Below are positions 1-7,950 of a stretch of DNA of 46,622 nt, piece by piece. The translations under genes were made by a program, and so were the position numbers. This DNA is from Deltaproteobacteria bacterium (GTDB lineage Bacteria > Desulfobacterota > Syntrophobacteria > BM002): the NCBI GenBank assembly GCA_020347625.1, contig CP070735.1:1859390-1906011 (forward strand), written 5' to 3'. Position 1 is the stretch's first letter. The number at the start of each line of letters is the position of its first letter. Below the pieces are notes generated by a model. That model had not been told where the DNA came from, did no database searches, and worked only from the letters and a program-made list of their open reading frames with translations.

Positions 1-743
1 GGCCCATTCTGGCTTCGGTTGGGATAATTCGGTATCAAGTGTTCTTTAATTAGAACCTCTTTGGCGGTTTCCGTGGGTCCATCATGTAAAAGGCTGCCAG
101 CATCGAGGATGAGGCATCTGGTGGCGTCCTGCAGAGAACGATCGACTCGTTGTTCGATGACGACCAGGGTTTTACCAATTCTGTTGATCTCCAGAAGGGT
201 CTGACGCAACCCCTTGGCCGCTTGCCAATCCAGATCTCCAAAGGGTTCATCCATTAGCAGAACAGGTGGGTCTAAACAGAGAACAGATGCTATGGCCGCC
301 AACCGCTTCTCACCGCCCGAAAGGGTCTCAGGAGAGCGACCAAGAAGATCTTCGATATTGAGCGTTCTTGAGATCTCTCGAATGCGGTTGTTGATCTCCC
401 CTCCAGAGAGGCCCAGGCTCTCCAACCCAAAAGCGATCTCGTCTTCGACCGTGCTGTTGAAGAGTTGAGCATCCGGGTTTTGGAGTACGAGCCCCACATG
501 GCTGAAAAGCTCGGCGACGCTCTTGTCTCTAATGTCGGCGTGATTAATCGATGCAGAGCCTTCCAGAGTGCCACCGAAGAAGTGCGGCACGAGGCCGTTG
601 AACAGGTAACCAAGGGTAGACTTCCCCGAGCCGTTGGCACCGGCGACGAAGACGTACTCTCCATCGTCTACTGAAAGGTCGACCCCTTTCAATATCCAGT
701 TGGTGCGTGGATAACGATACCGTATGTCGCGCAATAGGATCAC
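1..743 (-). CDS. ECF/CbiO-type ABC transporter ATPase (partial)
   Basis: This is the ATP-binding subunit of an energy-coupling-factor vitamin importer and presumably powers the ThiW membrane protein encoded just upstream. The 3' end lies outside the window, leaving about 247 codons. I chose the GTG start at 743 because it overlaps the TGA of thiW (GTGA), which is translational coupling. The frame is open throughout. Motifs in order: Walker A GANGSGKST near residue 34, Q-loop LQNPDAQ near 84, signature LSGGEKR near 137, Walker B VLLMDEPF near 156. The residue that is His in most ABC switch regions appears as Gln (IEQRVD); many CbiO/YkoD-like ATPases have IEHR or THD here. Family assignment is firm. 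The substrate is inferred from thiW. Confidence 0.9.
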   Translation of the reverse strand, partial: MILLRDIRYRYPRTNWILKGVDLSVDDGEYVFVAGANGSGKSTLGYLFNGLVPHFFGGTLEGSASINHADIRDKSVAELFSHVGLVLQNPDAQLFNSTVEDEIAFGLESLGLSGGEINNRIREISRTLNIEDLLGRSPETLSGGEKRLAAIASVLCLDPPVLLMDEPFGDLDWQAAKGLRQTLLEINRIGKTLVVIEQRVDRSLQDATRCLILDAGSLLHDGPTETAKEVLIKEHLIPNYPNRSQNG

Positions 744-1222
744 GGCTCCCAGATTCCCCCTTTGCGCAAAAGATGCAGAGAGATGATGCCGATGACGGTT
801 CCTCCCAGCGTGCTGACGCTAAAGGCTACGATAAGGGTGGCCAGGGCCATGGTCTTTCCCATGAAGAGGGGAGCAACAATCCAAACGCTGGCAAGGGAGC
901 CCAAGAGTCCGGTGCCGATAATTTCTCCGAGTCCGGCTAGGTAGATGTTCTTGGAGGCACGATAGGCCAGACCGGCCAGCAGCGCGCCTATCATTCCTCC
1001 CGGAAAGGCGAGTAGAGTCCCGAGGCCTAAGATGTTTCGAATAATGGCTGCGATGGTAGCGATACCAACAGCATAGGCCGGTCCCAGCATGACGGCAGCA
1101 AGAACATTGACCATGTGCTGGGCGGGAAAACATTTAGAAATGCCCACCGGAATAAAGAATGGCGATAAGGCCACCGCGATGGCCACCAAGATCACGGCAC
1201 GCGCCACTTCTTTCGTGTTCAT
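740..1222 (-). CDS. thiW: ThiW-type ECF transporter substrate-binding (S) component
   Basis: This is a 160-residue hydrophobic protein with about five to six membrane helices. It resembles ThiW, the S component predicted to import the thiazole precursor of thiamine. The N-terminal segment (SPFFIPVGISKCFPAQH) followed by NVLAAVMLGPAYA and GTLLAFPGGMIGALLAG is typical of the family. GGAG lies about 8 nt before the ATG at 1222. The gene overlaps the ATPase by 4 nt, so the two form an operon. ThiW genes are often controlled by TPP riboswitches, but I looked upstream on the minus strand and saw no CUGAGA-type thi-box core, so regulation is unclear. A separate EcfT gene is not visible and may lie beyond the window start. 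Confidence 0.88.
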   Translation of the reverse strand: MNTKEVARAVILVAIAVALSPFFIPVGISKCFPAQHMVNVLAAVMLGPAYAVGIATIAAIIRNILGLGTLLAFPGGMIGALLAGLAYRASKNIYLAGLGEIIGTGLLGSLASVWIVAPLFMGKTMALATLIVAFSVSTLGGTVIGIISLHLLRKGGIWEP

Positions 1223-1377
1223 GGCTATCTCTCCTTATCTCTGCCAGTCTCTTCTTCTAAAAATACTTGTAACACCGGATTAGCTTTGTTATAGGTAGCA
1301 ATTCCATGATTATGGGTTATCATACACCAAACTGCTGGGGATGAGGATACCCAATCCCCGGTGCAGCCTGAATCTAC

Positions 1378-1416
1378 AATCTACAATCTAAGATCTGAAA
1401 TCATCAATCTTTTGGG
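1378..1416. repeat. Heptamer tandem array (AATCTAC units)
   Basis: Five to six consecutive 7-nt units vary around AATCTAC (AATCTAC, AATCTAC, AATCTAA, GATCTGA, AATCATC, AATCT). They lie in the divergent spacer between thiW and the transglycosylase. The motif GGGTTATSATACA occurs on both sides, at about 1314 and 1415. The same unit type recurs in the array at 40660-40775. Confidence 0.6.
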
Positions 1417-1502
1417 TTATGATACAAAGTCGACGGCCCCTGGGAAGTCCGCAATGAGAACTGCAGTTAAAAAACTGATCTGATCTGACAAAGGTGAGTG
1501 CT

Positions 1503-2642
1503 ATGAAATTCCGTCTCGTCTTCTTGCCTCTAGTGGTGTTTTTTTCTTTCTCGAACATTCATGCTGAATCCCTAGAACCTGCCTATTTCCCCTCACTGAT
1601 CTCATCTCTCAAGATATCAACACCCCTGGACTTTTGTAACGAGCAAGTCCCTGTGCAAATGCAAGAGGTCCGGGAGCGACTTGAAAAGGAGCTACTGCTT
1701 TCATTCTGGCATAGATCCCAGGCCATTCTCTATCTGAAGCGCTCTAGCCGTTATCTGCCTTATATTGAAGAGATGCTGAAAGACAACCGGATGCCAGATG
1801 ATCTCAAATACGTTGCCATTGCAGAAAGTGCTCTGCGACCTCATGTTCGTTCCAATAAGGGAGCTTTAGGGTTCTGGCAGTTCATGAAGTACACCGGCAA
1901 AAAATATGGCCTGGAAATCAACAGCCGCATCGATGAGAGACGAAATCTCTTTGCCTCTACCCAGGCAGCGATTAGGCTTTTTCAAGACTTAAACTCGATT
2001 TTTGGCTCATGGACTCTGGCGGCTGCCGCCTACAATATGGGTGAAGAAGGGCTCATGGCTGAAATCATCGAGCAGGGAACCAATGACTACTATCAGCTTT
2101 ATCTTCCTCTCGAAACCCAACGGTATATCTTTCGGATCTTGGCAATAAAGCTGATTTTAAACGACCCAGCAAAATATGGCTTTTATCTCAGTGAAGAAGA
2201 CTACTATCCGCCCTTGAGCTTCGAACGGATTCAGGTTCAATGTTCCGAAGAAACTCCGATCCGGATTGTTGCCCAGGCAGCGCAAACCAATTTCAAGGCG
2301 ATCAAGGATTTGAATCCCGAAATTCGGGGACACTACCTGCAAGAAGGCAACCATACGATCCTGGTTCCAAATGGGGCATCCATGGATTTCCAGGTTCGAT
2401 ACCGAAATCTCCTGAAACACTGGGAAGCGGGCAAAAGAGAGCGAATTTATTATGTTAGAGAAGGGGATAGTCTCACCACCATCGCGGATAGATTTGGGGT
2501 ACCCTTGTCTTCACTCTTAATTTGGAATCGCCTCAACCCCAGGGGAGTCATCCATCCAGGTGATAAGCTCATCATTTATCGAAATGAAAGAAAGCCGATT
2601 GCAATCGACAATGATGAAAGCAACAGCAATGCTGGTTCTTAG
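1503..2642 (+). CDS. mltD: Membrane-bound lytic murein transglycosylase D-like protein with LysM
   Basis: This exported enzyme cleaves peptidoglycan glycan strands to 1,6-anhydromuropeptides. I prefer the ATG at 1503, since AAGGTGAG sits 3-9 nt before it; an in-frame GTG at 1494 lacks a good ribosome site. The product is 379 residues. It has a signal peptide ending at about residue 21 (NIHA/ES), an SLT family 1 domain with the catalytic Glu in VAIAESALRPH and the GFWQFM segment, a second conserved segment (AAAAYNMGEEG), and a C-terminal LysM domain (YYVREGDSLTTIADRFGV to PGDKLIIYR). A degenerate LysM-like stretch lies near residues 250-300. MltD proteins often carry two LysM copies, so this one has one clear and one weak copy. 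The gene stands alone. Confidence 0.9.
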   Translation: MKFRLVFLPLVVFFSFSNIHAESLEPAYFPSLISSLKISTPLDFCNEQVPVQMQEVRERLEKELLLSFWHRSQAILYLKRSSRYLPYIEEMLKDNRMPDDLKYVAIAESALRPHVRSNKGALGFWQFMKYTGKKYGLEINSRIDERRNLFASTQAAIRLFQDLNSIFGSWTLAAAAYNMGEEGLMAEIIEQGTNDYYQLYLPLETQRYIFRILAIKLILNDPAKYGFYLSEEDYYPPLSFERIQVQCSEETPIRIVAQAAQTNFKAIKDLNPEIRGHYLQEGNHTILVPNGASMDFQVRYRNLLKHWEAGKRERIYYVREGDSLTTIADRFGVPLSSLLIWNRLNPRGVIHPGDKLIIYRNERKPIAIDNDESNSNAGS

Positions 2643-2799
2643 TCTGCATACCCTGTCACGCCCTGGCGGTAGTTCAGGGAGCTTCAAATTTAAGTCTTTC
2701 TCCAACACTCCATTAATCCAATAATCTCGTTAGACAGCCCACTGATAAGGACATTTCTTTTAACTTAATTTGATAACTCAAAGTTATAAGGAGACACTT

Positions 2800-2994
2800 A
2801 TGCTTCATGGGAAAGTAGCCTTGGTCACCGGATCTTCTCGGGGTATTGGCAGAGCAATTGCTGAGCGGTTGGGCAGAGATTCAGCTTCGGTTATTGCCAA
2901 CTACACAGATAGCGCTGACAAGGCCCAGGAAGTCGTGGCGGCTGTTGAGTCTGCTCAAGAAACGGTTACGTATTTAATCCGCATAAACGCTTGA
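2800..2994 (+). pseudogene. Truncated short-chain dehydrogenase/reductase (FabG-like) fragment
   Basis: The ORF starts well: AAGGAG lies 5-10 nt before the ATG at 2800, and the first 50 residues are a canonical SDR N terminus with the Rossmann motif TGSSRGIGRAIAERLG. Similarity stops near residue 52 (AAVESAQ), and the frame closes after 64 residues. SDR enzymes have about 250 residues, so the active-site YxxxK half is missing. A 29-nt repeat that also occurs at 45121 begins at 2986, so the break lies next to repetitive DNA. I see no remaining SDR sequence downstream. The fragment would not be a functional oxidoreductase. Confidence 0.8.
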
Positions 2995-3014
2995 AAGCTG
3001 AGCCATTCCCTCCG
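2986..3014. repeat. 29-nt dispersed repeat, copy 1
   Basis: The segment reading AACGCTTGAAAGCTGAGCC and onward to CCCTCCG recurs at 45121-45149 in the same orientation, with 27 of 29 positions identical by eye. This copy sits at the point where the SDR gene is truncated. Confidence 0.75.
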
Positions 3015-3418
3015 TTTACGCTCAGTCTGCTACCCTTACGGGGCGGAAGTCCTTTGGACCGGAGGCAGTGGCAGCCCGAGTCCCGCGAGACGCGGGATTG
3101 CCAGCCTCTGCAGCATCACGCAGGACGGCCTAGCCATTGTTGATTGCAGAGGCTGGCAACATCCGCCACTTCGGGAATATCTCAGCCCTCAAGTCCAATC
3201 TATGCGAAGTTGAATACATATCCGCAATCCGAAATCGAAAATCTAAGTGACCCTTTTTTGTTGCACCAACTCCAGCCTTCCTGTAACCTATTGCCAGCTT
3301 ATAAACCCTTGTTTGCGGTAACAAAACTAGCCCACAATTAATTTTTTACTATTCCAGCAAGTTCGCCTTGTTGCCTGTCCAGTTTGCTATACACCAGGGA
3401 TGGAGAGGTGGTGTAAAA
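2995..3418. other. Intergenic stretch between SDR fragment and pentapeptide gene
   Basis: No coding region was recognised. It holds the end of the 29-nt repeat, the inverted repeats at 3081-3157, and a short remnant of the AATCCGC-type heptamer repeat near 3222-3245 (ATCCGCAATCCGAAATCG). The last 60 bases carry the leader and ribosome site of the pentapeptide-repeat gene. Confidence 0.6.
3081..3157. repeat. Pair of inverted repeats
   Basis: A 7-bp hairpin (TCCCGCG AGA CGCGGGA, 3081-3097) is followed by a 13-bp perfect inverted repeat. Its arms are GCCAGCCTCTGCA at 3100-3112 and TGCAGAGGCTGGC at 3145-3157, with a 32-nt spacer. There is no T-tract, so this is a structured repeat rather than an obvious intrinsic terminator. 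Confidence 0.6.
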
Positions 3419-4297
3419 ATGGCTAATCCAGAACATTTAGCTAAACTTAATGAGGGTGCGGAGGTATGGAACACTTGGAGACGGGAACATCCAGGTTTTA
3501 TCCCCGACCTTTACGAGGCTAACCTATCTGATGCTGACCTTCGAAACGTTAATCTCCGCGAGGCCGACCTCCATGGTGTAGCGTTCAGCGAAGCTGACCT
3601 TCGCGGAGCAAACCTTCGCTTGGCGTATCTGGGCGAGACGGACTTAACAGAAGCGAATTTGAGTGGGGCCGACCTCCGTGAGGCGGACCTTGAAAAGGCT
3701 AAGCTTAGAGATGCGAATCTCCGCGGTGCAGAACTGGTTGGCGTAAATCTGAGTGAGGCTGACCTCCGCGGGGCCTTTTTGCGTGATGCCAATCTGCGTG
3801 ATGCGTTCCTCTTGGGTGCAGACCTCCGCGGAACGAACCTTCGCGGAGTTGACCTCCGCTGGGCCAACTTGAGCGCCAAGGACCAAATCGTGGGAAGTGC
3901 CAATCTCAGCAGGGCAAATCTGCGTGAGGCAGATTGCCGTGGGACTAATTTCAATGGGGTCGACCTCAGTTGGACGTTGCTTGACGAGGCTAAGCTCATA
4001 GGTGCCAACCTCAGGAGGGCAAACCTAAGCAGGGCATTCCTCTACCAGGCAAATCTCATTGGGGCGGATTTTTTAGGGGCAAACCTCAGTGGTGCGTTTC
4101 TTGACCAAACCATCCTCACTGGTGCCAACCTTATAGATGCGAACCTGAGCGGGGTGTTCCTGCGCTGGGCTACCCTGCGGGACGTGAAAAATCTATCTAT
4201 GAGACAGCTTTCCAAAGCAGCAACATTGTGCGGGGCTGAATTGGACGAAGACATCAGGAAGAAGATAGAAGCAGAGCATCCTCATCTTCTCAAGTGA
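3419..4297 (+). CDS. Pentapeptide-repeat protein
   Basis: This 292-residue protein consists mostly of A(D/N)LxX pentapeptide repeats, from about residue 38 (EANLSDADL) to about 265. The family folds as a right-handed quadrilateral beta-helix. The N terminus (WNTWRREHPGFIPDL) is the usual cap of one bacterial subfamily, and the C terminus is a short helical tail. Some members, such as Qnr and MfpA, mimic DNA and bind gyrase, but most have no known role and nothing here points to gyrase. I chose the ATG at 3419 because GGAGAGGTG precedes it by about 9 nt; an upstream in-frame start at 3368 lacks such a site. There is no signal peptide, so it is probably cytoplasmic. Confidence 0.9.
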   Translation: MANPEHLAKLNEGAEVWNTWRREHPGFIPDLYEANLSDADLRNVNLREADLHGVAFSEADLRGANLRLAYLGETDLTEANLSGADLREADLEKAKLRDANLRGAELVGVNLSEADLRGAFLRDANLRDAFLLGADLRGTNLRGVDLRWANLSAKDQIVGSANLSRANLREADCRGTNFNGVDLSWTLLDEAKLIGANLRRANLSRAFLYQANLIGADFLGANLSGAFLDQTILTGANLIDANLSGVFLRWATLRDVKNLSMRQLSKAATLCGAELDEDIRKKIEAEHPHLLK

Positions 4298-4352
4298 CCA
4301 GAATGAACACTTTTTCGAGCGAAGGGAAAATAGAATTGCACGCTTTTTCTCT

Positions 4353-4382
4353 TTGACAGTGGCTGGAGATTGGGCGTAGCAT
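4353..4382 (+). promoter_or_regulatory. Candidate sigma-70 promoter
   Basis: A perfect TTGACA (4353-4358) is followed after 18 nt by TAGCAT (4377-4382), which matches four of six -10 positions. Transcription would start near 4389, about 45 nt before the small ORF at 4435, and could extend into the gene at 4832. Confidence 0.4.
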
Positions 4383-4434
4383 GTAGTTATAAAGCGTTCA
4401 TGTAGTCAATTAAAACCAGATTTTGAGGAGACGA

Positions 4435-4512
4435 ATGAAGCTTAAAGTATGCCAGCTCGGCTCCCAATGGACCATCGTCTGTTCTATTGGGGGTCTAGGG
4501 GACGGGCTATAA
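4435..4512 (+). CDS. Possible small ORF (25 residues)
   Basis: This 25-codon ORF (MKLKVCQLGS...GLGDGL) follows GAGGAG by 4 nt and lies about 50 nt downstream of a plausible promoter, so it could be translated. It has no recognised relatives, and its length makes chance likely. It could be a leader peptide for the downstream gene pair or the remnant of a longer gene. It is listed because promoter, ribosome site and start are correctly ordered. Confidence 0.27.
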   Translation: MKLKVCQLGSQWTIVCSIGGLGDGL

Positions 4513-4831
4513 TAGCCGGCGAATGTCAGTGTTTATAGACGTCGTGACCTGCTTGTGCCATACAGTTGCGTGCGCCAGTAGCGGTAGTTTCTTTGTAGAG
4601 GCTGGTATCCAGTATTTTGGAAGAGATGTCCCTTTTGCGCCACCTTCTAGTTTCTGTCAACGTAGCGAGTTCCGCTCTTGTTATCCCGCTCTCGATCTTG
4701 GTTGAAGCTAGTACGAGATAGCTCTTCCTGCCCTGGCAATTACGCACTTTCAACCAGTTGGGTCTCCGAATCTCATTCCTCAATTCATTAGCAGGGTCAC
4801 CAAAATCGCAGGTTCATGAAAGGAGAAGAGT

Positions 4832-5245
4832 ATGAAACGAAAGGACAAGTATCTTCTTCGAGTCACCAAAATTGAGGCGCTCCAGGTTCATGACACACCT
4901 GGTCATACCCTAACGCTGACAGAAATGGAAGGGGAACCCATTGAGTACGAACCTGGTCTAGCCGGCGAGTTTGTCGCCCGCCGGAGTGTCACCTACCATG
5001 ACCGGACCAAGGGTTCAGGCCCTATGCAGGGTTACGTTATGGCCTATTTTCAAGAAGGATCCGCATACAGCCGCTTCGATGGCCGACGTGACGGCAGTAC
5101 TAAAATTAGCAGCGGTACGTGGAAGACTTATCACGCCACAGGGAAACTGGCCGGGATCAAGGGAGAAGGAACCTTCAAGGTGACCGCGGGGGAAAGATGG
5201 AACGAGTACATTCTCGAACTTGAAGGCGAATATGAGGCCGCGTAA
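4832..5245 (+). CDS. Uncharacterised small protein, paralogue A (beta-rich)
   Basis: I do not recognise a named family for this 137-residue protein. It is rich in alternating hydrophobic and Gly/Thr segments (GHTLTLTEMEGEPIE, DGSTKISSGTWKTY, IKGEGTFKVTAGE, ILELEGEYEA), as expected of a small antiparallel beta-barrel. The general look resembles allene-oxide-cyclase or DUF3224-like barrels, but that is a fold guess only. It has no signal peptide or membrane segment. AAGGAGAAG precedes the ATG. A close paralogue lies at 6509-6928, aligns without gaps over almost the whole length and is about two-thirds identical by eye. The two copies flank a universal stress protein, suggesting a shared stress-related role. 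Confidence 0.8.
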   Translation: MKRKDKYLLRVTKIEALQVHDTPGHTLTLTEMEGEPIEYEPGLAGEFVARRSVTYHDRTKGSGPMQGYVMAYFQEGSAYSRFDGRRDGSTKISSGTWKTYHATGKLAGIKGEGTFKVTAGERWNEYILELEGEYEAA

Positions 5246-5381
5246 ATTGGCTAAAAACTTCCTGACCAGAAGTACGCGTAGAGAGTCCGAGAAAATGGTA
5301 CTGGTTGGGCAACTTTTCCTCACAGGGGGCCCTCCTAATCCGGCGGCGCACCGACGATATTTTTTGTAAGGAGGCGCTATT

Positions 5382-6320
5382 ATGAGCACAAGATTATTCC
5401 TAGGCGTGGAGGATTCACCGAGCAGCTTGCAAGCTTTGGAAAATCTTGGTCATCTTTTTATGAAAGGCCAAACCAATTTTCATCTATTTCAAACCGTGCC
5501 TGAGAGTTACCTTCCGGCTCGCCCTCCATCCTCAGTAGAGACCATGGAGTGGGAAAGTGTGCAGAAGCGTAAGGCCCAACAGGTTCTGGACAAGGCCGTC
5601 AGTTCACTGCTACAAATGGGCTACAAACGCTCACGCCTGAGTACGGAAAGCAGGCTGCAAAGCGCTAACACCGCCCAAGATATCTTGGATGCTGGCAGAA
5701 AGGCAGAGACCGCTGCTGTCGTCTTGGTCCGAGAGCAGCCCCGTTCCAGGGTCAAGCGTTTTGTTCCTGAAACTACTGTTGCCAACATCTATCAATATGC
5801 CGACTTAGAACCCGTATGGGCAATTGGCGCCCTCCCGCTAAAGCCGCCCCACATTCTCGCAGCCGTGGATGAGTCAGAGTACGCTGACCGCATCGTTACC
5901 CACGTGGCCGAGACGCTTGGACCACTGCCCGATGTTCAGATTACCTTGTATAATGTGATGCCCGCCAAACCGCCGGCGTACTGGGATGACGGCCACATTT
6001 TGGACAAGTCGGAACGCGCTGAACGCGGCACAGTGGTGAAACAGTGGCGCTGGGAATATGAAGAAGTCATGGGGTCCGTTTTTGCGAAGGCCCGTGGGGT
6101 CCTAACCAAAGCAGGCATTGCCGAGGAGAGGATTACCACCAGGATGGAAACTCGAAGGAGCGGTGTCGCCCGTGACATCCTCGCAGAGGCAAGCCGTGGC
6201 GGTTACAACATCTTGGCTTTTGGCAGACGCGGCTCTGGAAAAAGCCAATTTGAGCTGGGGAGCCGCGCCTCGAGGATCCTACGGAGTGCGCGCGATTGCA
6301 CCCTCATACTTGTGAACTAA
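5382..6320 (+). CDS. Tandem-domain universal stress protein (UspA family)
   Basis: The 312-residue protein has two Usp domains, about residues 3-150 and 157-312. The second starts HILAAVDESEYADRIV and ends with the nucleotide-binding signature GRRGSGKSQFELGSRASRIL (G-x2-G-x9-G-S/T). The first lacks a clear copy of that signature (REQPRSRVKRFVPETTVANI), so it may have lost ATP binding while the second keeps it. Usp proteins are cytoplasmic and induced by starvation or respiratory stress. AAGGAGG ends about 8 nt before the ATG at 5382. The flanking paralogues at 4832 and 6509 lie on the same strand with gaps of 136 and 188 nt, so co-expression is possible but not shown. Confidence 0.9.
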   Translation: MSTRLFLGVEDSPSSLQALENLGHLFMKGQTNFHLFQTVPESYLPARPPSSVETMEWESVQKRKAQQVLDKAVSSLLQMGYKRSRLSTESRLQSANTAQDILDAGRKAETAAVVLVREQPRSRVKRFVPETTVANIYQYADLEPVWAIGALPLKPPHILAAVDESEYADRIVTHVAETLGPLPDVQITLYNVMPAKPPAYWDDGHILDKSERAERGTVVKQWRWEYEEVMGSVFAKARGVLTKAGIAEERITTRMETRRSGVARDILAEASRGGYNILAFGRRGSGKSQFELGSRASRILRSARDCTLILVN

Positions 6321-6508
6321 TTCAGCCGTGTCCATGTTGTGAAAAATGAAACTTGGAGAATGGCAGCCAAGCTCCCAACAGAAGAATTGCGATATTTCAG
6401 GGAATTAGTCGAATCATCTGGTGCGGCTGTTTCTCCGATTTTCTTTGAAGAAAGAGAGGCTGGACTGAATGATGAAGCCAACGGGAGGCCTGGTGAAAGG
6501 AGAGGAGT

Positions 6509-6928
6509 ATGGAACTTAAGAGACGAAAGGACAAATATCTGCTAAGGATTACCAAGACAGCGTCGCTGCAGGTTCATGATAAGCCCGGCCATACCCTCAC
6601 GCTAACTGAAATGGAAGGGGAGCCCATTGAGCTTACCCCGGGGGTTGCCGGCGAGTTTGTCTCCCGACGCAGTGTCACCTTCCATGACCGGACCAAAGGC
6701 TCGGGTCATATGGAGGGCTATATCATGGCTACTTTTAAGCATGGCGCAGTACACAGCCGTTTTGAGGGCCATCGTGACGGAACTACCAAGATCAGCACGG
6801 GCACATGGACAACATACAACGGCATAGGCATCCTGGCCAACATTAAGGGAGAAGGTACGTTCAAGGTTCTGCCAGGAACAAGACGAGGCGAGTTCATTCT
6901 CGAATTTGAGGGAGTGTATGAGCTTTGA
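6509..6928 (+). CDS. Uncharacterised small protein, paralogue B (beta-rich)
   Basis: This 139-residue paralogue of the protein at 4832 shares long identical blocks (GHTLTLTEMEGEPIE, HDRTKGSG, IKGEGTFKV). It has the same length and the same predicted beta-barrel character, with no signal peptide. GGAGAGGAG lies directly upstream of the ATG. The duplication spans only this gene, with an intervening Usp gene, so it arose either by local duplication followed by insertion or by duplication of a larger unit with loss of one Usp copy. The most conserved positions are the charged DRTKGSG segment and the G-T-K-I-S-x-G-T-W strand, which would be the first places to look for a binding site. Function is unknown. 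Confidence 0.8.
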   Translation: MELKRRKDKYLLRITKTASLQVHDKPGHTLTLTEMEGEPIELTPGVAGEFVSRRSVTFHDRTKGSGHMEGYIMATFKHGAVHSRFEGHRDGTTKISTGTWTTYNGIGILANIKGEGTFKVLPGTRRGEFILEFEGVYEL

Positions 6929-7016
6929 TTGAGCTAAAGGGCTGGGTGTCGAACTGGAGAAAAAGCGGTGATAGAGAAGGAATTTATTCACTAATCAAGA
7001 TTTGACACCCTATGGG

Positions 7017-7793
7017 CTAAATGGCGCGAGAAACGCTGAAAACCACTCTCGAGTCAGCGACGTCGCCCAGGAAGTCGTCTTCGTTGGTATCGTAATAGCT
7101 GAGGTCCAGTCCAAATCCCTTGATTTCGTAAGATAAAGCCACCCGCCAAAAGATGTAGTCGAATCCATCACCGCCATCTTCACCCATGTTGTTGCCAGTG
7201 GTTTTGTCACCCTCGACATCCTGGTATCCGACCTCGAAGCCCAAACCTATATGGTATGGCAAGGCCAGATCAAGGGTTCCGTTGAGGTAGTGAGCATTAC
7301 CGTCCTCGCCAAAAAAATCCGGCGAATAATTGTATCCAACACCCAATGTGGGTTGGAGGGGCACATTTGCGAATACATAGGATAAGCCCAGATGACCTTC
7401 TATGAAGTCTGGCTCTGGGTCGTCACCACCGCTGGGATAACTATAATATATAAGCGAGACGTCAAAGGTAAAATCTTTGAAAAGCTCCTTTCTAAAACCC
7501 CCATAGTAGTCGATCTCGATGTTGCCCTTTGATATGCTATCATCCACGTTGGATGCCCACGCACCCAGATAAACGCCAACCGGGTGTTTGTAATCGAAGC
7601 TACCCTGAATGGCAGGATTCTCATCTGTTTGAGAAATCCCACGGAACACATAATCGGTGGTGAGAGCGACTGAGGCGCCGAAGTTCTTCAGGGCAAATAT
7701 GCCATCATCGTTCGATGCGCCTTCTTGCGCGAAGGCAACGCTCCAAGTCCCAGCCACAAGCAATGCAAGAAATAGTGCCAGTTTTTTCTTCAT
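7017..7793 (-). CDS. TorF-family putative outer-membrane porin
   Basis: The 258-residue protein has a clear signal peptide (cleavage near AFA/QEG, residue 22) followed by alternating beta segments and a C-terminal strand ending FSVSRAI. The segment GASVALTTDYVFRGISQTDENPA is typical of the proteobacterial TorF/Gcw_chp family of small outer-membrane barrels, and aromatic girdle-like repeats follow (YLGAWASNVDD, LGLSYVFANV). The function of the family is poorly known. GGGAGG precedes the ATG by about 9 nt. It is followed by no gene on its strand, and a 10-bp inverted repeat lies upstream at 7830-7896. Confidence 0.85.
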   Translation of the reverse strand: MKKKLALFLALLVAGTWSVAFAQEGASNDDGIFALKNFGASVALTTDYVFRGISQTDENPAIQGSFDYKHPVGVYLGAWASNVDDSISKGNIEIDYYGGFRKELFKDFTFDVSLIYYSYPSGGDDPEPDFIEGHLGLSYVFANVPLQPTLGVGYNYSPDFFGEDGNAHYLNGTLDLALPYHIGLGFEVGYQDVEGDKTTGNNMGEDGGDGFDYIFWRVALSYEIKGFGLDLSYYDTNEDDFLGDVADSRVVFSVSRAI

Positions 7794-7829
7794 CTTAAAA
7801 GACCTCCCAGGTGGGATACCATCAAAGTC

Positions 7830-7896
7830 AAAGATTATGTGAATAAAAAACCGCCAAATATGGGATAGATGCAGCTGTCACAATACCATAATCTTT
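7830..7896. promoter_or_regulatory. Inverted repeat upstream of the porin gene
   Basis: AAAGATTATG (7830-7839) and CATAATCTTT (7887-7896) form a perfect 10-bp inverted repeat with a 47-nt spacer, 37-103 nt upstream of the porin start. It could be a pair of regulator half-sites or a leader structure. No regulator is suggested by neighbours. Confidence 0.3.
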
Positions 7897-7950
7897 TCTA
7901 ACAGTCGTTTTAAGAAGCGTCTTTTATATGGATATCAAAGGATGGACTTT

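Larger units (their letters stand above)
4298..4831. other. Intergenic stretch with promoter and small ORF
   Basis: The 534 bases hold a sigma-70-like promoter (4353-4382), a 25-codon ORF with a good ribosome site (4435-4512), and the leader of the next gene with AAGGAGAAG before 4832. A second tiny ORF (4626-4721, 31 residues, hydrophobic) has GGAAG only 2 nt from its ATG and is doubtful. Nothing else is recognised. Confidence 0.5.

Noticed and set aside
1223..1502. Possible TPP riboswitch before thiW
   Set aside because: No thi-box core (CUGAGA with the paired GAUNNGG-type motif) was seen on the minus strand.
3511..4008. Long antisense ORF rich in Ser and Arg through the pentapeptide gene
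   Set aside because: It is the mirror of the pentapeptide repeat; its composition follows directly from the repeat codons on the other strand.
4626..4721. 31-codon hydrophobic ORF
   Set aside because: GGAAG is only about 2 nt from the ATG, and no promoter or neighbour supports it.
4526..4783. 85-codon minus-strand ORF
   Set aside because: No ribosome site, no similarity and antisense to a transcribed leader region.
6339..6545. ORF between the Usp gene and paralogue B
   Set aside because: It overlaps the start of paralogue B, has no usable ribosome site and no recognisable motif.
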